Shown here: in pieces, positions 48,205 through 59,610 of the stretch
Layout of the letters: each line of letters opens with the position of its first letter
Position numbering within the stretch: the first letter of the stretch is position 1
From: Corylus avellana
Lineage: Eukaryota; Streptophyta; Magnoliopsida; Fagales; Betulaceae
Assembly: GCF_901000735.1 (NCBI RefSeq)
Contig: NC_081545.1
Span: forward strand, 14,000,919 to 14,064,918
Direction of reading: 5' to 3'
DNA length: 64,000 nucleotides
The notes under the pieces: generated by a model
What the model was told of the DNA's origin: nothing
Seen by the model: the letters and a program-made list of their open reading frames with translations, nothing else
Databases searched by the model: none
Translations under genes and position numbers: made by a program

Positions 48205-49850
48205 AAGAGGTGATTTAGCCAGGGTCTCATTTTGGATGTCAGGACACCCGTCAGAACTCCTCTTTGATCTGTTTGAGCTAGAAGGGAGCTGAGAGCTTCT
48301 ATACACATGAGAAAAAGATAAGGTGAAATTGGGTCTCCTTGGCATATTCCATAGGTTGGTGTAATCTGCCCCACTAGATTTCCATTAACCATCATAGCAT
48401 AGTTAGCCGTTTGTACACACATCATAATTAACCTCACCCAACGATCATCAAAACCTAATTTTTTCATTACAGCCTCCAAAAATCTTCATTCCACCCTATC
48501 ACAAACCTTACTCATATCCAGTTTTATTGCTATAATACCCTCCTTACCCCACATATGAGAATGCATGGTGTGTAAAGTCTCATAAGCAGCATGGATGCTA
48601 TTCGTTATCAATTTGACTAAAATAAAAGTGCTTTGATTAAGTGAAATGATATGTGATAGCACAACCATCAGTCAATTTGCAAAGACTTATAGGTCGGAAT
48701 TCAGTGACACACATAGGGTTTTTGATCTTTGGTATAAGTGCTATATATGTAAAATTCACCTCTTTATTCAAAAAAACAAAACTTAGAGAGAATTTAGAGA
48801 ATTGATTACAACCCTACTAACCTCTTCCCCTACCACTTGCCAATTTTTTTGGTAGAAATCTACCGAGAACTCATCCAAGCCCGGTGCTTTGAGAGGCGGC
48901 ATCTGGTGCAAAGCCAAACTAACCTCTGCTATAGTAAATTCTCTTAATAGTGTAGTATTCATCTCTGGAGATACTTTTTTCTTCACTGCTCTTAGGCAGC
49001 TCGTCATGTCCCTCGTAGCACTACTAGTAAAAAGCTGTTGACAGTAGTGTACAAAAGCTCCTTCCACTCCTACCTGATCCTCCCACAGCCCCCCTTGTGC
49101 ATCGTGGATAGCATTCATCTGGTGGGATTTTCTTTTCTTGTTGGCAAGCATGGAAGAATTTTGTATTCTGGTTCCCATATTTAAACCAATTTTCTTTAGC
49201 ACGTTGCTTCCACCTTAGGTTCTCCTCTTCCAATAGAGTATGGAGTTCCTGTTGCACTCCACGGAGCTGTTGCAGGTCCGTATCCTCAACCCATTCCTGC
49301 AAAGATGCCAGCTGGCGGGTCTTCTTTTGGATGGCCTACTCCACTGTTTTGTCGTGGGTTACTTGCCACTTCATCCACTGGTTTTTGCACAATGTCATCT
49401 TCACATAAGGGGCCTTCCATTTGTCAGCTCTATATACCTTTTCTCTCCACACTTTTTTGACAATCTGCTTACATTCCTCCTTCACACCCCAAGTGGCCTC
49501 ATAACAGAAGCCTTTCTTTCCACGCCCCCCACATCAGCACATGCAAGGTGTTATGGTCTGAGCTAAGGGCAGCTTCTATGTTGATCTCGGTATCAGGATG
49601 AATTTCACAACATTCTTTATTCACCATTACTCGGTCCAGACGTTCTCTTGTGAAGTCATGTCCCTCTCTTCCATTATGCCATTTTTTGTTTTATAAAACA
49701 ATTTCTAAAACCCATCTTTTGTTTTATTCCCTCCATTTTATTAAAGCTCAACTTAGTCTCCATGAGAAAGACTAGCTTGGGACACTTATCTTTCACCATA
49801 CGGTGAAGTCTCTCACTGTCAGGAGGTTCTCAAGCCCCCGACAGTTCCAA
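48205..49850 (-). pseudogene. LINE-D ORF2 endonuclease with a large deletion, and start of RT
   Basis: It starts NLICWNCRGLENLLTV near 49860-49810, then METKL in another frame. It then jumps to HDFTRERLDRVMVN, SSDHNTLHVLMW (about 49670-49530). Roughly 120 residues with the GDFN motif are missing. The linker continues (ENLRWKQRAKENWFKYGN at about 49220-49165) and the RT follows with APGLDEFSVDFYQ, KLDMSKV and ICQGDPISPYLF (about 48345). It is non-functional. Confidence 0.85.
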
Positions 49851-49859
49851 CAAATTAGA

Positions 49860-51604
49860 TTCATGGCGGTGGGCTGGTTTGCTCAGCAAGCCCGGCCATT
49901 CTCGATCCTGTAATGCCATTCTCCTTGCCATTCTGCTTCTCATATTCTTCCCTTGCATGAATTTTTCTTCTTCGGTCCACCTTGCTTGTGTCGTAATCCT
50001 CCTTACTCTTTGTCTCCATGCTCTTCTTGCTTTTGCCACTCTGCTCTACCTTCCCTACGCTGTGGGTTACCACCAGGTTTGCCCTTGTCTTCCATTTCCA
50101 AGTTGCTAGCGCAAGTCCCTGACCTCCTCTTATAGGAGAAAAAATCTGTTGCGAACCGTGGATCTCCTCCTGCTCCTTAGATCCAAAGCCCAACCCCGTG
50201 GCAGAGTGGGCCTCCTTGGCTGTCCCCCCCTCCCACTCCTTTGCACATATTGATTTTGGGCCCAAATCCCTCTATACAATCCAAAGTCCCCTGCTACACA
50301 TTTTTTGAGTTAGCTGCCACATGGCATTTTTCCATTGGTCCCACTATATCCTCCACTAAATGCAAAGCCTTGAAAATTTCTGTCCCCTCCGTATTTTCCT
50401 TTCTCATAGTAGTAAAAGTCATTCCCATAAAACCTCCCTCCCTTCCTTTCTCAAAATAATCAAAAAAGATACAGTTTCCCTTTTTACAGGATTCCTCACT
50501 CTGATTCTCTGTTTCCATTTGTTGCACAGAAACACTTGAGCGTTTTTGCCTCCATTGGAGGTTCCCGTAACTTCCATGATTCTGTGCCTGATCATATTAT
50601 TTTCTTTGACTTGCCTTTCCCATCTATTATTTCCCTTTTTGGCTTGGCGTGTTTGTCTTCTGTTCAGCTCCACTAGAACTCCTATCCACCTCTTCCTCTT
50701 CCTCGCTTGCTTTTCCACTGCCTCCTTCGATGTCTCCTTCCGTTACCTCCCGTTCATCAGTCCTACTCCGATGGCCAGGTTTCCTTCCATACACCATGGG
50801 GTTTGGGGAGTTATTGAAAACTCTCCCCTTCATCTCTCCATACCTTCCTCTCCCTACCTCCCGTTGCGTGGTGGGTGAAGGGACTCACATCCAGGGTCCA
50901 AATTGTGGACCAGAGCCATTCGTCTATGATCCTCTTCTACCACTACATCCCTTGCTTCCATGGCAAATTACACCACTATGAAAATAGAATCGTGTTAGCC
51001 TCTCATACTGAAAGACCACACAGACTGATTGTCCTTGTATCTTCAGGATTCTTCCTCTCGATAACGGTTTTTGCAGGTCAATTTTTACCCGTACCCTTAG
51101 GAATTCTCCTCGCTTCACACCATCTTTATCTGTATCTACCTCCTCCACAGTCCCAATGGAAGATCCAATCTGCATTCCAACCTCCTTGCTCATGCATGAC
51201 AAGGGGAGGTTAAACATACGAACCCAAAATGCCACCTTTTCAAAAGCAATCTTTGACAGCGATGCAATGCCATCAAAAACCTCCACTAAGAAAAAGCTCC
51301 CCTCAAAAACCCTAGGTCTACCTTCTAGGACTCGGTACTTCTCCCACTCATGCTCAAACTCCATCAAGAACAAATTACTTTCTTGAACATTGAAATAGAG
51401 GGTACCCATTGGTTTCCATCCTCTTATCAATGTGGTTTGGATGAATTCCTTGCTTATGATCTGTTCCACAAACAGCTTCCCTATCAAATAGGATTGGCCT
51501 CGATTTACACCACCCTTCACGGTTTGATTCAGCACTTCCAGTTCCAGACTTTCCTCCTCAGGCAAGGAGAAATTCTTCTAGAGTTTTGTAAGGTCTTCCG
51601 CCAT
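49860..51604 (-). pseudogene. LINE-D ORF1 (DUF4283-like protein), decayed
   Basis: The likely start codon is at 51602-51604 (MAEDLTKL), followed almost at once by a TAG where the family has tryptophan. The frame then continues through 50924-51565 with a complete DUF4283-like domain (AFWVRMFNLPLSCMSKEVG, GEFLRVRVKIDL). It ends in a knuckle-like segment with altered residues (FYFHSGVICHGSKGC, first Cys lost). A basic, Glu/Lys-rich tail follows, in at least two frames, to about 49860. Confidence 0.8.
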
Positions 51605-52927
51605 CACAAGACAATCCTAGCGAGAAAACTTTCTGTCACCGTCAAAAATCACTCTACCCGATCTGTAGTTGATATGTAGAAACCATCTTCTTCTCCTCTA
51701 GGTTTTAGGGTTCCTAGAGAGAATAACCCGCTCTGATATCATGTTAAATAACCATTTATTCTAAAAACTTAAGCTACTAAAAATAATATATTTAATCATT
51801 TAGGACCCATTTGTTTCCGATTTTTTAGAAAAAAAAAATGTTTTTTGAGTGTTTGGCAGGGTGTAAAATATTAGTCAATTTGAAAATGTTTTCAGTTGAC
51901 AAAAAAAAAAATCATAAAGCGTAAATTGGTTAATGATTGTTGTGTGCATAATAGATTTTCCACCACTCTCCCACACCTCCATGTGGGCAATAGTAATTAT
52001 GGGGCCCACTTGTCGAAGCAGATCTAAGGGAAGGAATTTAACTACCTATTCTGACCGGGGAGAACAGGCCATTCGACAGGGAGATTCTAAAATTGCAGAG
52101 GCTCTTGGGCTACCTGAACACCTGCCTGGAAAGGAAAGCCCCACAAGTGCTCTCTCACAATTGTCTATCCAAATGCAAACAATATGAGCAGACAATTACA
52201 CATAATCTCAATCTCATCCCCGAAAGCCTCTTATTCTTAAATAGTCTCTTCCTGCACAAACTCCTCTTTGTTGTTTCTCAATCTTCCTCATCACTTCTCA
52301 GATTATATATATATATATATATATTTTTCATACGAGCCAAACGCCAAAAAATTATTAAGCTGAAATAATTTCTCGATAGAAAAAGTTTTATACTGAAACA
52401 AACATGGCCTTAATAAATATTCTGACACCATCTTTAGTCTCAAACAAAGTTCTAACCCACATGGAAATTCTTTGATCCATAGGGGGAATTTTGGCCACCC
52501 AAGCCAACTAAAACGTGCGTTAAGGACGAAAACAGGGAGCTCGACAGTTCTACTTATTAAATTAACATTTTTCAAAATTTTAAATAAGGGTAAATATATT
52601 ATAAATCTCTGAGTCAACCACCCAAAACTGTAAAATCTATAACTTTTTTTTTTTTTTTTAGATTTTTTACTCCCTATATTAATTAAAATGCCAAATAAAT
52701 CTCTACCGTTAAATTTATGTAACGCTTATTAGTCCTAATCAAAACGCACCATTTTTCCACATCAGTATAATAACTTTTTATTAATTTAATTTAAAAATTA
52801 AATCTAAAAAAAAAAAAAAAATTGAAGGGGTGGCCAGCAGTGTGGCTGCCACCCCTCAACCCCAATGGGTTGGGCAAGGGGTGGGCCAACCAGGGGGTGG
52901 CCACAAGCCGCCCCCAAACCCTAGGGG

Positions 52928-53733
52928 TAGGGGTGAAATAGCGGTTGCGGTTAGCGGTTAGTGGCTAAAACCGCTAACCGCAACCGCCTAGGCGGTTAGT
53001 AAAATTTACTAACCGCCTCCGCTAACCGGGTAGCGGTTAACCGCCCGGTTAGCGGTTAACCGCTTTGGAATAACCGCTTTTTTTCTAACCGCTTTTTTTG
53101 GGCTTTTTTCTTTGGACCGATTTTGGACCGGGTTTGGGCCGGTTTTGGGCTCACTTTAAACATTTTTTTTTCTCATTTTAAACATTTTTTTTTTCCCTTT
53201 CCATGGCCATTTTAGCATTAAAAATTGCTATATACCAAAATCTTGTTGGCCACCTTCTACAAATCTACACATCATATAATATACAAATAAAATTACAACA
53301 AAATCATCACTTCACTTGTAGTCTTATACATAAACTCACAAGCAAGTTCATAAACTCACACATAGAAATAAAATAAAACACAAACAAATTCATATACTCA
53401 CAAACAACCAAAAAAACCAACATATATGGTTAAACTTGAAGCTTGAGGCTCATTTCAATCAACCAAAAAAAGTTCATAAACTCACAACTTATTGTTATTA
53501 TATATATATAATATATAAATATATATTATATTTAAAAAAAAGCGGTTAGCGGGTAGCGGTTAGCGGTTAGCGGATTTCCGAAACCTACTAACCGCTAACC
53601 GCAACCGCCTAGGCGGTTAGCGGTTTTTACTAACCGCTTTCAAAGCGGTTAGGCGGTTAGGCGGTTAGCGGTTAACGGTTATAACGGTTAGCGGTTAGCG
53701 GTTGCGGTTAGGCGGTTTTAAATTTCACCCCTA
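52928..53733. mobile_element. hAT-type MITE (AGCGGTT family), 806 bp, with perfect 8 bp target duplication
   Basis: TAGGGGTGAAAT starts it and ATTTCACCCCTA ends it. CCTAGGGG flanks both sides (52920-52927, 53734-53741), as expected for hAT elements. Next to each end lie dense runs of agcggtt and its inverse (52940-53095 and 53540-53715). A central segment of about 440 bp is AT-rich and noncoding. A smaller relative is at 12782-13156. Confidence 0.94.
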
Positions 53734-54023
53734 CCTAGGGGTGGGCCAACCACCCCTTGCCCACCACTGGGGTGGCTTGCGGCCACCCCATAAGGGATGG
53801 GGGTGGCCAGGGGTGGTAGCCCCACCGTTGGCCACCCCTTCATTTTTTTTTTAATTTAATTTTTAAATTAAATTTAAAAAAATTATTATGTTGATGTTGC
53901 AAAACGATGTGTTTTGATTGAAACTAATAGGCGTTACACAAATTTAACGGTGGAGATTTATTTAGCATTTTGATTAACGTAGGGAGTAAAAAATCTATAA
54001 AAATAAAAAATAAATAAAAATAA

Positions 54024-54935
54024 TAAATGCAAAATTGGTCCATGTGGTTGGCCTAATTTACAAATCACTCCCTATGGTTGAAAAAATAATTTATAGGTCC
54101 CTAGGGTAGGCCAAAATAATATTTTACTCCATGAACTTATTTTCCGTTAAATGACTTAAGGGAAACCGTTACATTGCCACATTACACCGAATAAAAATAA
54201 GACATATGTTCTTTTTTATTTATGCTTTTAAAAAATGACAAATAAGTTTTTCCACGTCATTTTGAGGCTCCAACACACATTGCATATCAAATTAAATAAA
54301 TATAATCCCTCTATATCTCTTGTTCTGCTGCCGTCTTCATCTTCCCCAACGATTCTTGCGTCCATCTCCTGGTGAGCAGTTGGGTTTCATAGTACAACTG
54401 AAATCGTAGTCAAAGAATCGCCGAAAATGTCACAACGGTAAGCCACCTTGCTTTGGAGCTTTTTTACTTTCGTTTTTTTTATTTTCACCTTGATTTCAGT
54501 CTTACTATGAAACCTAACAGCTCACCTGGAGATGGACGCAAGAATCAATGGGGAAGATGAATATGACAGCATGAAGACGAAGATGAATACGACGGCAAGA
54601 ATCGTTGGGGAAGATGAAGACAACGGCGGCACAAGGAACTTAGAGGGATTAGGTTTATTTAATTTGACGTGGAGTGTGTGTTGGAGCCTCAAAATGAGGT
54701 GAAAAAGCTTATTTGTCATTTTTTAAAAGCATAAATAAAAAAGAACACATGTCTTATTTTTATTGGGTGTGATGTGGTAATGTAACAGTTTCCGTTAAGT
54801 CATTTAACGAAAAATGAGTTCAGGGAGTAAAATGTTATTTGGCCTACCGTAGGGACTTATAAATTATTTTTTAAACCACAGGGAGTGATTTGTAAATTAG
54901 GCAAACCAGATGGACTAATTTTGCATTTATCCCTA
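54024..54935. repeat. Long hairpin (foldback) element, arms of about 360-420 bp
   Basis: The left arm (aaatgcaaaattggtccatg at 54026, ccgttaaatgacttaag, ttttccacgtcattttgaggctcc, cccaacgattcttgcgtccat, gggtttcatagt) is repeated in reverse complement in the right arm (actatgaaaccta at 54505, atggacgcaagaatc, ggagcctcaaaatgaggtg, ttaagtcatttaacg, ggactaattttgcattta at 54913). The spacer is about 110 bp. The whole could form one extended hairpin RNA. It sits in the right half of the 52587-55017 element. Confidence 0.9.
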
Positions 54936-55417
54936 AAAAAAAAAAAAAAAAAAAAAAAAACTTATGGATTTTACATTTTTAGCAGGTTGACTCAGGGATT
55001 TATAATATATTTACCCTTTAAATAAATTAAAAAATATATATTAAATCATTTAATTAATATTTAAACATTTATCATCAAATGTGGGTTAGAAATTTCCTTT
55101 AATAAATGAAATCCATAACGAAGATTCTTTAAATGAAATTAAAGATGAATTACGGAAAGAAAAAAATTTGAATGCTCTGATATCATGTTAAATAATTATT
55201 TATTCTAAAAACTTAAGCAGCTAAAAATAGTATATTTAATCATATAGGACCCATTTGTTTATGATTTTTTAGAAAAAAAAAAAAAAAAGAAAAAAAAAAG
55301 TTTTTTATTTTTAGTTTTTTTGAGTGTTTGGTGAGGTGTAAAATATTAGTCAATTTTAAAATGTTTATAGTTGACAAAAATAATAATAATAATAATAACA
55401 TTCATAAAGCATAAAAG

Positions 55418-55460
55418 GACATAGTTTTCCTCCAAACTGAGTTGTAGAAACTTTCTTCCT
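55418..55460. mobile_element. Partial copy of the 57946-58185 MITE at an orientation switch
   Basis: gacatagttttcctccaaac followed by tgagttgtagaaactttc resembles the first 40 bp of the MITE at 57946. It lies exactly where the repeat array changes from reverse to forward. Confidence 0.65.
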
Positions 55461-57945
55461 ATTTTTTCTCTTCAACGTAGGTATTAGTTGGCTCGGATGG
55501 TCAAAATCAGCTATGGATCAAAGAATTTCCATGTGGGTTAGAACTTTCCTTGAGACTAAAGATGGTGTCAAAATATTTATTAAGGCCATGTTTGTTTCGG
55601 TATAAAATGTTTTCTATCGATAAATTATTTCAACTTAATACTTTTTGGCGTTTGGCTCGTATGAAAAATTAATAAATATTTTTTATATTTTTATATAATA
55701 TGAGGAGCAATGAGGAATACAAAGAAAAAAGCAAAGAGGAGTTGGGTAAGAATAGAGTATTTAAGAATAAAGGCTTTTGAGGATGAGATTGAGATCAAGT
55801 GCAATTGTCAGCTTATCTTGCAATTTGGAGAGACAATTATGAGAAAGCACTTGTGGGGCTTTCCTTCCCAAGCAGGTGTTCAGGTATTCCAAGATATGTT
55901 CTGGCAAGTACGCCCCATTATCACAATTGCCCACCTGGAGGTACGGGAAAGCAGCGGAAAATCTGTTATGCACATAAGAATCGTAAACCATTTTACGCTT
56001 TATCAATGATATTTTTCTTGGTCAACTAAAAAAACATTTTTCAAATTGACTAATAGTTTACGCCCCAGTAAACACTCAAAAATAAGAAAAACCTTTTTTT
56101 TTTCTTTCTAAAAAATCGGAAAAGAAAGGGTCTTAAATGATTAAATATACTATTTTTAGCAACTTAAGTTTTTAGAATAAATAATTATTCAACATGATAT
56201 CAAGGCATTCAATTTTTTTTTTTTTTTTTTTTGTAATTCATCTTTTATTTCAATTAAAGATTCTACGTTATGGATTTCATTTATTAAAGGAAAGTTCTAA
56301 CCCATGTGTGATGATAAATGTTTAAATATTAATAAAATGATTTAATACATATTCTTTTAATTTATTTAAAATTTTTAAAAATGATAATTTAATACATAGA
56401 AATGTTTTTGTCTTTTGTGGTCGAGCTCCCTATTTTTTGTCCTCAACGCACGTATTAATTGGCTCGAATGGCGAAAATCCCCCCTATGGATCAAAGAATT
56501 TCCATGTGGGTTAGAACTTTCCTTGAGACTAAACATGGTGCAAGAATATTTATTAAGGCCAGGTCTCTTTCGGTATAAAATGTTTTCTATCGAGAAATTA
56601 TTTCGGCTTAATACTATTTCGGCGTTTGGCTCGTATGAAAAATTAATAATTTTTTTTTTTTTTTTTTTTTTTTTTATATATAATTTGAGGAGCTATGAGG
56701 AAGACAGAGAAACAACAAACATGAGTTGCATAGGAAGAGAGAATTTAGGGATAAAAGGCTTTCGACGATGAGATTGAGATCAAATGCAATTGTCTGTTTA
56801 TATTGCTTGCAATTTGGACATACAATTATGAGAGACCACTTGTAAGGCTTTCCTTTCACGGCAGGTGTTTAGGTGGCCCAAGATTTGTTCCGGCAAATAG
56901 GCCCCATTATCACTATTGCCCACCTAGAGGTGCGGGAAAGTAGCGAAAAATCTGTTATGCACATAAGAATCATAAATCATTTTATGCTCTATTAATGTTA
57001 TTTTTCTTGGTCAACTAAAAACATTTTGAAATTGACTAATATTTTACGCCGCACCAAACATTCAAAAATAAGAAAAACTCTTTTTTTTTTTTTTTCCTAA
57101 AAAATCGGAAACAAATGGGTCTTAAATGATTAAATATACTATTTTAGCAACTTAAGTGTTTAGAATAAAGAATTATCTAACATGATATCAGAGCATTCAA
57201 AATTTTTCTATAATTCATCTTTTATTTCAGTTAAAGATTCTACCTACGTTATAGATTTCATTTATTGAAGGAAATTTCTAACCCAGATGTGATGAATAAA
57301 TGTTTGAATATTAATAAAATGATTTAATACATATTTTTTTAATTTATTGAAAATTTTGAAAAATGATAATTTAATAAATATAAATGCTTTTGTCTTTTGC
57401 TGTCGAGCTCCCTATTTTCCTCCTTAAAGCACGTTTTAGTTGGCTTGGGTGGCCAAAATGCCCCCTATGGATCAAAGAATTTCTATGCGGGTTAGAACTT
57501 TCCTTGAGACTAAAGATGGTGTTAGAATATTTATTAAGGCCATGTTTGTTTAAGTATAAAATTTTTTCTATCGAGAAATGATTTCGGTTTAATACGTTTT
57601 CGGCTCATATGAAAAATTACTAAATATTTTTTATATGTTTATATAATCTGAGGAGCTATGAGGAAGACAGAGAAACAACAAAGAGGAGTTGTAGAGGAAG
57701 AGAGTATTTAAGAACAAAAGGCTTTCCAGGATGAGATTGAGATTAATTACAATTGTCTGCTCACATTGCTTGCAATTTAGACAGACAGAGAGAACTTTTG
57801 TGGGGCTTTCCTTTCCATCATGCGTTCAGGTAGCTGAAGATCTGTTTCGGTAAATAGGCCCCATAATCACTATTGCCCACTTGGAGGAGTGGGTGAGCTG
57901 TGGAAAATTTGTTATGCACACAAGAATCGTAAACCATTTTACGCT

Positions 57946-58185
57946 AGACAGAGTTTTTCTTCAAACTGGGTTGAAGGAACTTCTTCAAACTTTGTCTATA
58001 AAAATGACATGTGTTATTTGAACATGTGAGATGGACATGTTTCTTTAATAGTATGGACATAGTTAGAATAAATAATATTAAAAACTCATGTGTATGTCAC
58101 ATGTTATTAAAAAATGAACATATGTCATTTTTATAGACTGGGTTGAAGGAAGTTCCTCCAACCCAGCTTGAAAGAAAACTCTGTC
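57946..58185. mobile_element. Hairpin MITE, 240 bp, at the second orientation switch
   Basis: The left end GACAGAGTTTTTCTTCAAACTGGGTTGAAGGAAC pairs with the right end GTTCCTCCAACCCAGCTTGAAAGAAAACTCTGTC. Internal atgacatgtg / cacatgttat segments are also inverted. The repeat array is forward before it and reverse after it. No clean target duplication is readable. Confidence 0.85.
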
Positions 58186-59050
58186 AAAAAAATAGAGAGT
58201 TCGATAGCAAAAGACAAAAACATTTCTATTTATTAAATTATAATTTTTCAAAATTTTAAATAAATTAAAAAAAAATATATGTATTAAATCATTTTATTAA
58301 TATTTAAACATTCATCATCGCATCATGTGGGTTAGCTTTCCTTTAACAAATGAAATCCATAAAGTAGAATCTTTAACTGAAATTAAAGATGAATTACAGA
58401 AAATTTTTTTGAATGCTCTGCTATTATGTTAAAGAATTATTTATTCTAAAAACTTAAGTATATTTAATCATCTAAGACCCATTTGTTTCCCATTTTTTAG
58501 TAAAAAAAAAAAAAAAAAAAAATCTTATTTTTGAGTGTCTGGTGCAACATAAAATATTAGTCAATTTAAAAATGTTTTCAGTTAATCAAGAAAAATAACA
58601 TTGATAAAGCTTAAAATGGTTTACGTTTCTTATGTGCATAACAGATTTTCTGATGCTCTCCCGCACTTCCAAGTGGGTTATAGTGAGAGGATCCTTATGG
58701 GGCTTACTTGCTTGAGCAGATCTTGGGCTACTTGGACACATGCCTGTAAAAGAGAAGCGCCACAAGGGCTCTCTCATAATTGTCTACTTAAATTGCAAGC
58801 AACAAAGGCAACAATTGCACTTTATCTCAATCCCACCCCCAAAAACCTTCTATTGTCAAATCTTTCTTATTCCGCAACTCATCTTTGTTGTCTCAGTCTT
58901 CCTCGTTAACTCTTTAGATTACATAAAAATATAAGTAATATTTATTAATTTTTCATACAAGTCAAACTCCAAAAAACTATTAAGCTGAAATAATTTTTTA
59001 ACAAAATACATTTTACACCGAAACAAACAAGACCTTAATAAATATTCTAA

Positions 59051-59465
59051 TATTATCTTTAGGCACCATAACCTTCTAAATAACCAAGATTCAGTGTTTC
59101 CTATACCTACATCTATCTAGCATCAAATGTGGATCCTAAAATTAACAAATGAACTTTTTTTTATAATTATTATGATAACAGCTAGCGTAGACCTTAAAAC
59201 TTTATTATATAAAATTAAAATTCACAATGGCACCTCTGTCTCATTAAACGTCGACTCTGCCACCGGCGAATTTGTAATAATAATCATTGTTGTAATGATT
59301 AGACTGCCACTTTAATTGAATAGTTTCTAAAAAAATAGTAAAATTAGTCCATTTCAAGCACTATAAATAAAAATGAGAGCTTATAAATCCCATAATCAAC
59401 ATCATAATCCCATTATCAATATAAACATAAAGGAACAATCACAACCCCTCACAACATTCATTACC
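59051..59465. other. Noncoding sequence
   Basis: I recognise no gene, RNA or repeat boundary here. Confidence 0.5.
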
Positions 59466-59481
59466 CTTTATTCCCGTACCT

Positions 59482-59595
59482 TTTTTTTTTTTTTTTTGAC
59501 ATGTCCACACAAGGGAAGGGGGAGGAGGGATTCGAACTAGTGACCTACGCTTCATTAGGCGTGGTCTACAGCCGATTGAACTACCCATTGGGGAC
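59482..59595 (-). mobile_element. tRNA-derived SINE, about 114 bp, with 16 bp target duplication
   Basis: Read on the minus strand, it starts GTCCCCAATGGGTAGTTCAA and contains an RNA polymerase III A box (TAGTTCAATCGG) and B box (AGTTCGAATCC) at tRNA-like spacing. It ends in a poly(A) (T run at 59481-59497 on the plus strand). CTTTATTCCCGTACCT is repeated perfectly at 59466-59481 and 59595-59610. The tRNA-like part lacks a proper acceptor end and carries a short unrelated tail, so it is a SINE and not a tRNA gene. Confidence 0.94.
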
Positions 59596-59610
59596 TTTAT
59601 TCCCGTACCT

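Larger units (their letters stand above)
45192..51733 (-). mobile_element. Minus-strand LINE (LINE-D), full span but decayed
   Basis: The poly(A) of the element is the T run at 45195-45210, and the 5' end lies near 51733. TGATATCAT flanks it at 45183-45191 and 51734-51742, inside a repeat-array unit. On the minus strand: ORF1 (about 51604 down to 49860), endonuclease remnants (49850-49530), RT pieces (48668-48205 and 46867-46668), zf-RVT region (about 46398-45568) and RNase H (45555-45235). A solo LTR splits the reverse transcriptase. It belongs to a different subfamily from LINE-A and LINE-C. Confidence 0.92.
52587..55017. mobile_element. Foldback / long-TIR DNA element, 2431 bp, nested in the repeat array
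   Basis: The ends AGGGTAAATATATTATAAATC and GATTTATAATATATTTACCCT are inverted. Inversion continues inward for roughly 300 bp (for example cttattagtcctaatcaaaacgc against gatgtgttttgattgaaactaatagg, and the GC-rich ggggtggccagc against gttggccacccc). TTAAATA flanks it directly (52580-52586, 55018-55024), and uninterrupted array units read through ttttaaataaatt. It has no transposase. It contains two younger elements, at 52928-53733 and 54024-54935. Confidence 0.85.
44855..59050. repeat. Array of about 0.97 kb noncoding repeats in both orientations
   Basis: A unit recurs with markers cttaataaatattctgac, gtttgtttcggtataaaatg, gtgcgggaaagcagcggaaa, ttagaataaataattat, tgatatcat and gtcttttgctatcgagctccc. 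Reverse-oriented parts are 44855-45191 joined to 51734-52586, then 55018-55417. Forward parts run 55455-57945, with unit starts at about 55580, 56550 and 57532, giving a period near 970-980 bp. A final reverse unit is 58186-59050. It is interrupted by LINE-D (45192-51733) and a foldback element (52587-55017). It has no coding capacity. ORFs called in it are short and not conserved between units. Confidence 0.85.

Noticed and set aside
52928..53733. Interstitial telomere-like repeat
   Set aside because: The repeated motif is agcggtt, not TTTAGGG, and the ends and 8 bp duplication identify a hAT MITE.
59500..59595. A functional tRNA gene
   Set aside because: A and B boxes are present, but the acceptor stem does not close, a poly(A) tail follows and a 16 bp target duplication flanks the unit; it is a SINE.
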